This document shows positions 55,291-63,410 of a stretch of DNA of 64,000 nucleotides, in pieces; within the stretch, counting starts at the first letter, position 1; every line of letters begins with the position of its first letter. The position numbers were made by a program, and so were the translations under genes. The stretch spans positions 113,708 through 177,707 of the forward strand of contig NZ_BMND01000014.1 of the NCBI RefSeq assembly GCF_014646275.1, given 5' to 3'. This DNA comes from Streptomyces kronopolitis (lineage in GTDB: Bacteria; Actinomycetota; Actinomycetes; Streptomycetales; Streptomycetaceae). The notes under the pieces were generated by a model. It saw only the letters and a program-made list of their open reading frames with translations. It did not search any database and was not told the DNA's origin.

Positions 55291-57382
55291 GCTCAAGCGT
55301 TTCGGCAGGGGGAAGCTTCCCCGTCTGGGCCTGGTCGCCCTGATGCTGATCCCGCTGCTCTACGGGGCCCTGTACCTGTGCTCCTTCTGGGACCCCTACG
55401 GCCGCCTGGACAAGATCCCGGTGGCCCTCGTCAACGAGGACCAGGGCGCCACCACCGGCGGCAAGAAGTTCACCGCCGGCGACGACCTGTCCGAGAACCT
55501 CAAGGACAGCAAGAAGTTCCACTGGGAGGACGTCAGTTCCGCGGACGCCGCCAAGGGCGTCGAGAACGGCACGTACTACCTCTCGCTGACCGTCCCGAAG
55601 GACTTCAGCAAGCGGATCGCCTCCAGCTCCGGGGACACCCCGCAGACCGGCGCGCTCAAGGTCCGCACGAACGACGCCAACAACTACGTCGTCGGCTCGA
55701 TCTCCAAGACGGTCTTCTCCGAGGTGCGCGCCAAGACGTCGGCCACCTCGGCGCGGGCCATGCTCGACAAGATCTTCATCTCGTTCTCCGACCTGCACGA
55801 CAAGACCGCCGAGGCGGCGGACGGGGCCGGGAAGGTCGACAAGGGCGTGGGCTCGGCCAAGAAGGGCTCCGGCGACCTCGCCGACGGCCTCGGCAAGCTC
55901 AACGAGGGCGCCGGCAAGGTCAGTCAGGGCGCCGGTGACCTGAGCCGGGGCGCCTCGTCGGCCGTCGCCAAGGCCCGCGAGCTGCGCGACGGCGCGGGCA
56001 AGGTCGCCGACGGCACCCAGCAGCTCGCCGAGAAGGTCCACGGCCTCGCCAAGAAGGACCTGCCCTACCTCCGCGAGCACGGCAAGGAGATCGGCAGGGG
56101 CGCGCAGTTCGTCGCCGACGCCACCGAGACCGTCGACGACGTCCTCGACACCCTGCCGAGCGACTCCGCCAAGGCCGCAACGCAAGCCCGCAAGAACGCC
56201 GACAACGCCGCGAAGATCTACCAGGACCGCTGCGGCGGGCTGCTGGACACCGACCCCGACTGCACGGACCTGAAGGCCCTCGCGGACGGCAGCAAGGTGG
56301 CCGCCGACGCGGCGGAGAAGGTCCGCGACGCCATTGCCGGGGCGGACTTCGGTCCGCTGCGCGGCAAGCTGCACGAGGTGCACCAGGGCGCGGTGATGGT
56401 CGCCGAGCAGGCCCCGGGCATCGGGCAGCGCGCGGACACCGCGATCCGCCAGATCAACCAGCTCAACGCCGGTGCCCACAAGGTCTCCCAGGGCGCGGGG
56501 CTGTTCGAGAACGGCATCGGCACCCTCGCCGACGGCGCGGGCAAGGTCGCCGACGGCGCCGGCAAGGTCCACAGCGGCGTCGGTGACGCCAAGGACGGCG
56601 CCGTCAAGCTCACCGGCGGCCTCTTCAAGCTCAAGGACGGCACCAACCAGCTGGCCGACGGCCTGCACAGCGGCGTCGCCAAGATCCCGGACTACGACAA
56701 GAAGGACCGCGACGCCCGCACCCAGGTGATGTCCGACCCGGTCGCGCTGGCCGCCAAGTCGATGCACAAGGCGCCCAACTACGGCACCGGCCTGGCGCCG
56801 TACTTCATCCCGCTCTCCCTGTGGGTCGGCGCGATGGTCGCGTTCATGCTGCTCCCGGCGCTGGGCAAGCGGGCGCTGGCCGCGGGCGCCCCGGGCTGGC
56901 GGATCACCCTCGGCTCCTGGCTTCCCGCCTACGCCGTCGGCGTCGTCCAGGTGCTGGCCCTGATGGCCGTGCTGCACTGGGGCCTGGGCCTGGAGATGGT
57001 CCGCTCGGCGGGCACCGTCGGCTTCCTGCTGCTGGCCACGGCCTGCTTCACCGCCATCATCCAGCTGCTGGGCGCGTTCTTCGGACCGGCCGGCCGGGTG
57101 CTGACCCTGGTCGTCCTGATGCTCCAGCTGACCTCGGCGGGCGGCACCTACCCGGTGCAGACCAGCCCCGGCTTCTTCGGTGCCATCCACCCGTTCCTGC
57201 CGATGAGTTACGTGGTCGACGGCCTGCGCCGGCTGATCACCGGCGGTGACCTGGGCATCGTCTGGCAGGGCTGCGGCGTCCTGGTGGCCTTCACCCTCGG
57301 CGCGCTGGCCCTGACCGCCCTCACGGCGCGCGGCCGGCAGGTCGTCCGGATGAAGGACCTGCACCCGGAACTCAGCCTGTGA
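55262..57382 (+). CDS. YhgE/Pip-family membrane protein
   Basis: A 706-residue protein. One N-terminal helix (LGLVALMLIPLLYGALYLCSFWDPYG) leads to a long extracytoplasmic region with the family motif VALVNEDQGATTGGKKF, then repeating Gly/Ala coiled-coil-like units such as GSGDLADGLGKLNEGAGKVSQGAGDLSRGA and a matching set near residue 430. The C-terminal 200 residues hold about five helices in an ABC-2-like arrangement. Relatives include phage infection protein Pip and the ESAT-6-system protein EsaA. AGGAGGAAG precedes the ATG, which lies inside the preceding gene. Its stop overlaps the TetR start (GTGA). Likely role: envelope-spanning export or resistance; substrate unknown. Confidence 0.92.
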   Translation: MRSPRLAALELKRFGRGKLPRLGLVALMLIPLLYGALYLCSFWDPYGRLDKIPVALVNEDQGATTGGKKFTAGDDLSENLKDSKKFHWEDVSSADAAKGVENGTYYLSLTVPKDFSKRIASSSGDTPQTGALKVRTNDANNYVVGSISKTVFSEVRAKTSATSARAMLDKIFISFSDLHDKTAEAADGAGKVDKGVGSAKKGSGDLADGLGKLNEGAGKVSQGAGDLSRGASSAVAKARELRDGAGKVADGTQQLAEKVHGLAKKDLPYLREHGKEIGRGAQFVADATETVDDVLDTLPSDSAKAATQARKNADNAAKIYQDRCGGLLDTDPDCTDLKALADGSKVAADAAEKVRDAIAGADFGPLRGKLHEVHQGAVMVAEQAPGIGQRADTAIRQINQLNAGAHKVSQGAGLFENGIGTLADGAGKVADGAGKVHSGVGDAKDGAVKLTGGLFKLKDGTNQLADGLHSGVAKIPDYDKKDRDARTQVMSDPVALAAKSMHKAPNYGTGLAPYFIPLSLWVGAMVAFMLLPALGKRALAAGAPGWRITLGSWLPAYAVGVVQVLALMAVLHWGLGLEMVRSAGTVGFLLLATACFTAIIQLLGAFFGPAGRVLTLVVLMLQLTSAGGTYPVQTSPGFFGAIHPFLPMSYVVDGLRRLITGGDLGIVWQGCGVLVAFTLGALALTALTARGRQVVRMKDLHPELSL

Positions 57383-58041
57383 GTGTGCTCCCGGTCTCCC
57401 GGGGCGGTGCCGGCGACGGCACCGCCCCGGGGGCCGCCCCGGCCCCCCGGCGCGCCTCCACCCGCCGCCGGCTCTTCGAGGCCGCCGTGGTCCTCATCGC
57501 CGAACAGGGCTTCTCGGCCACCACCGTCGACGAGATCGCCGACCGCGCCGGTGTCGCCAAGGGCACCGTCTACTACAACTTCGCCAGCAAGAACGTCCTC
57601 TACGAGGAGCTGCTGCGCGACGGCATGGACCTGCTCTCCGGCTCGCTGCGCCGGGCCGCCGACGCCACGGTGGCCGCCGGCGGCAGCCACGTCGGCGCCC
57701 TGGACGCCATGATCCGCGCCGGCCTGGACTTCATCGCCGGCTCCCCCGCCCTGATGCAGCTCTACGTCGCCGAACTGTGGCGCACCAACCGCACCTGGCG
57801 GGCGACCCTCACCTCCGTCCGCGGCCGGGCCCTGACCGTCGTCGAGTCGGTCCTGCACGACGCCGTGGCCGCCGGCGAGCTCTCCGCCGAACTCGACATC
57901 TCCCTCACCGCCTCCGCCCTCCTCGGCATGGTCCTGGTGGCCGCCCTGGACTGGCAGTCCTTCCAGCCGGACCGCTCGGTCGAGGACGTGCACGCGGCGC
58001 TGTCCCGGCTGCTCCAGGGACGCGTGGCGGGCGGACCGTAG
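57379..58041 (+). CDS. TetR-family transcriptional regulator
   Basis: A 220-residue repressor. The N-terminal HTH (about 25-75) is RRRLFEAAVVLIAEQGFSATTVDEIADRAGVAKGTVYYNFASKNVLYEELL, a classic TetR domain; the C-terminal helical domain (about 80-215) binds an unknown ligand. The GTG start overlaps the stop of the YhgE/Pip gene, so the three genes form one coupled operon. CTGAC-CA-GTCAG upstream of the first gene is its likely operator. Regulators of this arrangement usually repress their own cassette until an inducer, often a drug or envelope stress compound, is present. Confidence 0.93.
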   Translation: MSVLPVSRGGAGDGTAPGAAPAPRRASTRRRLFEAAVVLIAEQGFSATTVDEIADRAGVAKGTVYYNFASKNVLYEELLRDGMDLLSGSLRRAADATVAAGGSHVGALDAMIRAGLDFIAGSPALMQLYVAELWRTNRTWRATLTSVRGRALTVVESVLHDAVAAGELSAELDISLTASALLGMVLVAALDWQSFQPDRSVEDVHAALSRLLQGRVAGGP

Positions 58042-58062
58042 GGCCCCGCCCTGCCGTGCTCG

Positions 58063-58104
58063 GGCCGGCCCGGTCGTGGACAACCGCCCACGACCGGGCC
58101 GGCC
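58063..58104. terminator. Strong bidirectional terminator, 17-bp perfect stem
   Basis: GGCCGGCCCGGTCGTGG pairs perfectly with CCACGACCGGGCCGGCC around an eight-base loop, between the convergent TetR and YVTN propeller genes. Confidence 0.8.
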
Positions 58105-58143
58105 TTCCGCATGCGGGCCCGGTCGGCCGGCGACCGGACGGGG

Positions 58144-59679
58144 TCAGGGTTCGATGACTCCCGCGTGCGCGCTGGACGGGGACAGGACTGCTGTCGCGGT
58201 GGTCGCCCCGGCGAAGGAGGCGTCGTAGCCGCCGTGCAGCAGGATCAGGCTCAGCAGCAGCGTCTCGTTGAGCCGGGCGGTGCCCTGGGCGTCGGTGACG
58301 GCGGTGCCCATGAGGTTGCTGCCGATGGTGAACACGATGGTCTGGCCGGGCACCGGCAGACCGGTGACCTGGTCGGTCAGCGTGGCGGTCAGGAACGGGA
58401 AGTACACGTGCGGCGGGAACAGCTTCGTCAGCGCCGGGGTCGCGGTCAGCGTGGTGGCGTGGACGGGGAGCACGTACGTGAACCCGTTCGTCAGCGTGAC
58501 GCTGCCGCCGGGGGTGGTGACGGTGACGTCCACGGGGCCGGGCGCGCCCGGCGGCGTGGTGGCGGTGAGCTGCGTGCCGGCGGCGTTGACGCTCACCCCG
58601 ATGGCCGGGTTGCCGCCGAACGTGACGCTCGCCCCGGTCAGATTGGTGCCGGTGATGGTCACGACCGTGCCGCCCTCGGTGGTCCCCTGGGTGGGGTTGA
58701 CGGTGCTCAGCGTCGGGGAGAACTGGATGACGCTGACGCTGGCCCCGGCGATGTTGCTGACGTAGACCTTGTTGTTGGGCGCGACCACCAGCGCGATCGG
58801 CTGGCTGCCGACCGGGATCGGGGCGCCGACGGGCATGTTGGTGGTGGTGTCGATCACCGACACGTCGTTCGAGCCGCGGTTGGCCGTGTAGGCGGTGCCG
58901 TCGGAGCCGACCGCGATGCCCCACGGGTTGGTGCCGACGGGGATGGTGGTGAGGACCGTGTCCGTCGTCGTGTCGATCACGGACACGTTGTTCGACCCGA
59001 TGTTGGCGACGTAGGCGTTGCCGTTGGGCGCGATCGCCACGAAGTTCGGCTGGTTGAAGCCGGGGATCGTGGTGAGGACGGTGGCGGTGGCGGTGTCGAT
59101 CACCGTCACGCTGCTCGCGTTCCGGTTGGTGACATAGGCCTTGCCGTTGGGGGCGACCGCGATGCCGACCGGGCCGCTGCCGGTGGGGATGGCGGCGCCG
59201 ACGGCGGTGTTGGTGGTGGTGTCGATCTCCTGCACGCTGTTCGCCCCGAAGCGGGAGACGTAGACGTTGCCGCTGGGGATGACCGCCGCCGCGGCGGGGC
59301 CGCCGCTGAGGGGAATGGTGGCGATGACCGTGCTGGTGGCGGTGTCGATCACCGTCACGTTGTTGGAGATGTTGTTGGGGACGTAGGCGCTGCCGTTGGG
59401 GGCGACGGTCAGCCAGGCCGGCGTGGTGCCGGTGGGGATCGCGGCGCCGATGACGGTGTCCGTGGCGGTGTCGATGGTGAACACGCTGCTCGAACCGGAG
59501 TTGGCGACGTAGAGATCGCCGTTGGGGATGAACGCCAGCCCGACCGGATTGGTGCCGACGGGGATGGAGGTGACCGCCAGGAGGGTGTGGACCGCCGCCG
59601 GGGCGGCCGCCGGCACCTGGGCGGGGAGGAGAGCTGTCCGCAGCAGGTCCTGCTGCGGTGACTGGACGCTGGTACTCAT
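58144..59679 (-). CDS. Seven-bladed YVTN beta-propeller protein with IPT/TIG and Ig-like domains
   Basis: A 511-residue protein. Residues about 35-325 contain seven consecutive YVTN-type repeats, each with a pattern like IPVGTNPVGLAFIPNGDLYVAN followed by S-VTVIDTATDTVI; seven is the number for a closed propeller. An IPT/TIG domain follows (about 325-410, NPTQGTTEGGTVVTITGTNLTG), then an Ig-like domain (about 415-505). Such proteins usually act outside the cell in adhesion or polymer binding. No classical signal peptide is visible: the start is SVQSPQQDLLRTALLPAQVPA, so export, if it occurs, uses another route. GAAGGGG precedes the ATG. Binding partner unknown. Confidence 0.9.
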   Translation of the reverse strand: MSTSVQSPQQDLLRTALLPAQVPAAAPAAVHTLLAVTSIPVGTNPVGLAFIPNGDLYVANSGSSSVFTIDTATDTVIGAAIPTGTTPAWLTVAPNGSAYVPNNISNNVTVIDTATSTVIATIPLSGGPAAAAVIPSGNVYVSRFGANSVQEIDTTTNTAVGAAIPTGSGPVGIAVAPNGKAYVTNRNASSVTVIDTATATVLTTIPGFNQPNFVAIAPNGNAYVANIGSNNVSVIDTTTDTVLTTIPVGTNPWGIAVGSDGTAYTANRGSNDVSVIDTTTNMPVGAPIPVGSQPIALVVAPNNKVYVSNIAGASVSVIQFSPTLSTVNPTQGTTEGGTVVTITGTNLTGASVTFGGNPAIGVSVNAAGTQLTATTPPGAPGPVDVTVTTPGGSVTLTNGFTYVLPVHATTLTATPALTKLFPPHVYFPFLTATLTDQVTGLPVPGQTIVFTIGSNLMGTAVTDAQGTARLNETLLLSLILLHGGYDASFAGATTATAVLSPSSAHAGVIEP

Positions 59680-59809
59680 GTGGACCCCTTCGATGGGGGC
59701 CGCGCCGGTCCTGTGTGCCGCTCCCCGCGCGGGGCGCGACACAAGGCCGGTGATCCCTGTCCGGGGCAGCACACACCACTACGACAGACCGCGGGTCACC
59801 GACAACACG

Positions 59810-59846
59810 ACGGGCTGCGCACCCCGAGGAGGGATGGGCAGCCCGT
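59810..59846 (-). terminator. Terminator hairpin after the ThDP enzyme gene
   Basis: ACGGGCTGC pairs perfectly with GCAGCCCGT across a 19-base loop, 61 bases beyond the ThDP enzyme stop codon on the minus strand. Confidence 0.6.
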
Positions 59847-59906
59847 TTGGTTCGGTAGCAGCGTCCTCCCCACCTGGTGCGGCGGTGAAACCTCGCGGCG
59901 GGCGGG

Positions 59907-61643
59907 TCAGGAGTCCAGATGCGTCGGCGCGAACATCCGCAGGCGCGCCGGGAGGACGACGACGGAGGGGCCGGGGGCCGCCAGCGCCGCCGCCAGGTCC
60001 GTGCGGAGGTGCTCCGGGCTCGTACGGACCGCGGGCACGCCGAACGCCTCGGCCAGCGCCGCGAAGTCCGGCCGGGTGAGTTCGGTGGCGGTGGCCGTGC
60101 CGAAGGCGTCGGTCATGTACTCGCGCAGGATGCCGTAGCCGCCGTCGTCCACGATCAGCCAGGTCACCGGCAGGTCGTACTGCCGGGCGGTGGCGAGTTC
60201 GGCGAGCGAGTACATGGCGCCGCCGTCGCCGGAGACCGCCAGCACCGGCCGCGACGGGTCCGCGGCGGCCGCCCCCAGGGCCGCCGGGAAGCCGTAGCCC
60301 AGCCCCCCGGCGCCCTGCGCCGAATGCAGGGCGTTGGCGGCCCGCGGGTCGAAGGCGGACCAGGCCCAGTAGGCGAGGATCGTCATGTCCCAGCAGCTGA
60401 CCGCGCCGTCCGGCAGGGCCTGCCGCACCGAGGCCAGGAGCTGCTGCTCCAGGTCGAGTTGCTGCCCGTCGATCCGGTCGCGGACGCGCGCCAGGAGGTC
60501 GCAGACGGCGGCCTCGGGAGCGTGCGCCCCCGCGCCGGCGGCATGCCAGGCGCCCGCCGCCTCCCCGCTCTCCGGCGTCTCACCGGGCTCCCCGGCGCAC
60601 CCGGTGCCCGCCGGCTCCCGCTCCCCGACCTCCTTGACCAGCGCGGCCAGCGCCGCCCGGGCGTCCGCGTGGAGGCCCAGCGCGGCGTGGTTCGCCTCCA
60701 GCTTGCCGAGGTCCGCCTCGATCTGCACGATGCGGCCCCGCGGCCGGAAGGTGTGGTAGTTCGAGGAGAGTTCGCCCAGCCCGGAGCCGACGACCAGCAG
60801 GGTGTCCGCGTCCTCCAGGAAGTCCGTGGTGTGCCGGTCCTCCAGCCAGGACTGCAAGGAGAGCGGATGCTCCCAGGGGAAGGCGCCCTTGCCGCCGAAG
60901 GTGGTGGCCACCGGCGCCCGCAGCCGCTCGGCGAGCGCCAGCAGCTCCGACTCCGCCCCGGCCCGTACGACTCCCCCGCCGGCCAGGATCACCGGCCGCC
61001 GCGCCGCGGCCAGCAGGTCCGCCGCGGCCGCGACCAGCTCCGGGCGCGGCGCCAACTCCCGTGGTGCGGCATGCAGTCCGACCACGGCGGGGATCTCGAC
61101 CTCGGCCAGCAGCACGTCCTGCGGGATCTCCAGCCACACCGGCCCGTGCGGGACGCTCAGCGCCGACTCCCAGGCGGCGGCCACCGCGGACGGGATCTGG
61201 GAGGCGGTGCGCGCCGTGTGCACGGACTTGACCACCCCGCGGAACGAGGCGCTCTGGTCGCCGAGTTCGTGCAGGTAGCCGTGGCGGCCGCCGCCGATCC
61301 CGGCCAGCGGCACCTGACTGCCGAGGGCCAGGACGGCCGCCGAGCCGGCCGCCGCCTCCTGGAGCGCGGGCAGCGTCATCAGCGCGCCGGGGCCGGTGGA
61401 CACCAGCAGCGGCGCGACCGAGTGCGTGGCCCGGGCGTACGCGTCGGCGGCGAAGCCCGCGTTGTTCTCCACCCGCAGGCCCACATAGCGCAGCGCGGAG
61501 CGGCGCAGCGCGTCGAAGATGCCGAGCGCGTGCTGGCCCGGCAGCCCGAAGACGGTGTCCGCGCCCAGGGCCGTCAGCGATTCGACGACCAGATCGCCGC
61601 CGGTGCGCGTGGTCCGCTCCGGCACGGGTTCGGTGGTGCTCAT
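59907..61643 (-). CDS. Thiamine-diphosphate-dependent decarboxylase-like enzyme
   Basis: A 578-residue member of the acetolactate synthase/benzoylformate decarboxylase family. The N-terminal domain has VFGLPGQHALGIFDAL and the ThDP-activating Glu in RVENNAGFAADAYARAT; the middle domain includes RRPVILAGGGVVRAGAE; the C-terminal cofactor site is LAVSGDGGAMYSLAELATARQYDLP, with the metal ligand in DDGGYGI. A Gly/Ala/Glu-rich insert of about 35 residues (near 345-380) is unusual. It is downstream of a Na+/solute symporter and near a PucR regulator. In Streptomyces I associate this group with agmatinase-type ureohydrolases, so a 2-keto-acid decarboxylase such as 5-guanidino-2-oxopentanoate decarboxylase is possible. 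Acetolactate synthase activity is less likely. Confidence 0.82.
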   Translation of the reverse strand: MSTTEPVPERTTRTGGDLVVESLTALGADTVFGLPGQHALGIFDALRRSALRYVGLRVENNAGFAADAYARATHSVAPLLVSTGPGALMTLPALQEAAAGSAAVLALGSQVPLAGIGGGRHGYLHELGDQSASFRGVVKSVHTARTASQIPSAVAAAWESALSVPHGPVWLEIPQDVLLAEVEIPAVVGLHAAPRELAPRPELVAAAADLLAAARRPVILAGGGVVRAGAESELLALAERLRAPVATTFGGKGAFPWEHPLSLQSWLEDRHTTDFLEDADTLLVVGSGLGELSSNYHTFRPRGRIVQIEADLGKLEANHAALGLHADARAALAALVKEVGEREPAGTGCAGEPGETPESGEAAGAWHAAGAGAHAPEAAVCDLLARVRDRIDGQQLDLEQQLLASVRQALPDGAVSCWDMTILAYWAWSAFDPRAANALHSAQGAGGLGYGFPAALGAAAADPSRPVLAVSGDGGAMYSLAELATARQYDLPVTWLIVDDGGYGILREYMTDAFGTATATELTRPDFAALAEAFGVPAVRTSPEHLRTDLAAALAAPGPSVVVLPARLRMFAPTHLDS

Positions 61644-61698
61644 CTGCGGTCGGCTCTCCGTTTCGTGAGGGGAGGTCAGGGGGGTGCGGCCCGGCGGC

Positions 61699-63210
61699 TC
61701 AGACGCGGGTCAGCGGGGAGGGGGTGTCCGCCCGGCCCGCCAGCCGCTCCCGCCAGACGGTCAGCACCGCCTGGTCCGTGGGCCGGGTGGCCAGGCTGAC
61801 CGCCACGTACGCCACGAGCGAGGCGAGCAGCCCGTAGTAGATCGGCTCATTGGCGAGGACCCCGAGGGTGGCCATCAGGCCGATGACGGTCAGCCCGCCG
61901 ACGGCGACCGAGGCGAGCGCGCCGGCGGCGGTCCCCCGCCGCCACAGCAGTCCGCCGAGGATCGGCACCAGCAGGCCGCCGACCAGGAGGTTGTAGGCGA
62001 GGGTGAGCGCCTCGACGACGTTGTTGAGCGCGATCGCGGTGACGATCACGGCCAGGCCCATGAGCAGGGTGAAGAGGCGGTTGCCGCGCACCTCGTCGGG
62101 GGCTTCGGCCGGCCCGCCGTCCCGCGGACCCCCGGCCGCCCAGGACGCAGCCCCGGCGGCCGGGTCCCGCCGGGCCCGGACGGCGCCCCTGACCCGCGAC
62201 CAGATGTCGTTGTGGGCGACCGTGGCGCAGGCGATCAGCGCGCCCGAGGAGGTGGACATCACCGCGGACAGCGCCGCCGCCAGCACCAGTCCGCGCACGC
62301 CCACCGGCAGGGTGTCCTTGACGATGGTGGCGAAGGCGTCGTCCGGGCTGCCCAGATGCGGGTAGAGCACCTTGGCGGCGGTGCCGATGACCGCCCCGGC
62401 CAGCGCGTAGACCAGGCAGTACGTGCCGGCCGCGGTGCCGCCCAGGCGCGCCGTGCGGTCGCTGCGGGCGGTGAAGACCCGCTGCCAGATGTCCTGCCCG
62501 ATGAGCATGCCGAAGGAATAGATCAGCACATAGGTGAAGACCGTCTGGCCGCCGATGCCGAGCGGCGCGAAGTAGTCGTGCGGCAGCCGGTGGGCCATCT
62601 CCCCGAAGCCGCCCGCCTTGATGACGGCGATGGGCAGCAGGAGCAGCAGCACCCCGATCGTCTTGACGACGAACTGGACCATGTCGGTGAGGGTGATCGA
62701 CCACATGCCGCCGAGCGTGGAGTACGCGACGACGATGGCTCCGCCGATGACGATCGAGACCGTCCGGTCCAGGCCGAAGAGCACGTCGAAGATCGTCGCG
62801 TAGGCGATCGTCGAGGTGACCGCCAGCATCAGCGTGTACGCCCACATCACGATGCCGGAGATGAGCCCGGCGGAGCCGCCGTAGCGCAGGTCCAGCATCT
62901 CGGAGACGGTGTAGACCTTCAGCCGGGCGATCCGGGCGGAGAAGAAGACGCTCAGCGCGAGCAGCCCGAGGCCGATGGTGAAGACCATCCAGGCGCCGGA
63001 GAGGCCGTATTGGTAGCCGAGCCCCACCCCGCCGATGGTGGAGGCGCCGCCGAGCACGATCGCCGCCATGGTGCCCGAGTACATCGCCGGGCCGAGGCGG
63101 CGCCCGGCGACGAGGAAGTCGCTCTTGGAGGTGGCGCGGCGCATCCCCCACCAGCCCACCGCGAGCATTCCGGCCAGGTAGAGCACGATCACCGCATAGT
63201 CGACAGCCAT
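61699..63210 (-). CDS. Sodium:solute symporter family transporter
   Basis: A 503-residue membrane protein of the SSS family (LeuT fold) with about 13 helices. It begins AVDYAVIVLYLAGMLAVGWWGMRRATSKSDFLVAGRRLGP, a family hallmark, followed by GGASTIGGVGLGYQYG (helix 2, sodium site), VTSTIAYATIFDVLFGL and AAALSAVMSTSSGALIACATVAHNDIW (helix 8, second sodium-site Ser/Thr). A hydrophilic loop rich in Ala/Gly near residue 375 is longer than usual. GGAAGGG precedes the ATG. It lies 55 bases upstream of the ThDP enzyme and is divergent from PucR, so its substrate is probably the one that PucR senses, perhaps a guanidino or amine compound. Confidence 0.9.
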   Translation of the reverse strand: MAVDYAVIVLYLAGMLAVGWWGMRRATSKSDFLVAGRRLGPAMYSGTMAAIVLGGASTIGGVGLGYQYGLSGAWMVFTIGLGLLALSVFFSARIARLKVYTVSEMLDLRYGGSAGLISGIVMWAYTLMLAVTSTIAYATIFDVLFGLDRTVSIVIGGAIVVAYSTLGGMWSITLTDMVQFVVKTIGVLLLLLPIAVIKAGGFGEMAHRLPHDYFAPLGIGGQTVFTYVLIYSFGMLIGQDIWQRVFTARSDRTARLGGTAAGTYCLVYALAGAVIGTAAKVLYPHLGSPDDAFATIVKDTLPVGVRGLVLAAALSAVMSTSSGALIACATVAHNDIWSRVRGAVRARRDPAAGAASWAAGGPRDGGPAEAPDEVRGNRLFTLLMGLAVIVTAIALNNVVEALTLAYNLLVGGLLVPILGGLLWRRGTAAGALASVAVGGLTVIGLMATLGVLANEPIYYGLLASLVAYVAVSLATRPTDQAVLTVWRERLAGRADTPSPLTRV

Positions 63211-63410
63211 GGGCCATCCCTTCCAGCTGCGCCGAGGGGGGAGAGAAGCGAGAGCAGAGGGGCAACGGGTGTGGGGGAGGTGGGCGGGGCGCCCGGTGAG
63301 CGGGGGTCCCGCCGGGCACCGCGCCTGGGGGTTGACCCTAGGAGGCGGCAAGGCGACGCTGAAGTGTACGTTTCCTCCATTCACCACCCCCCGAGATGGA
63401 GGGTTCGCAC

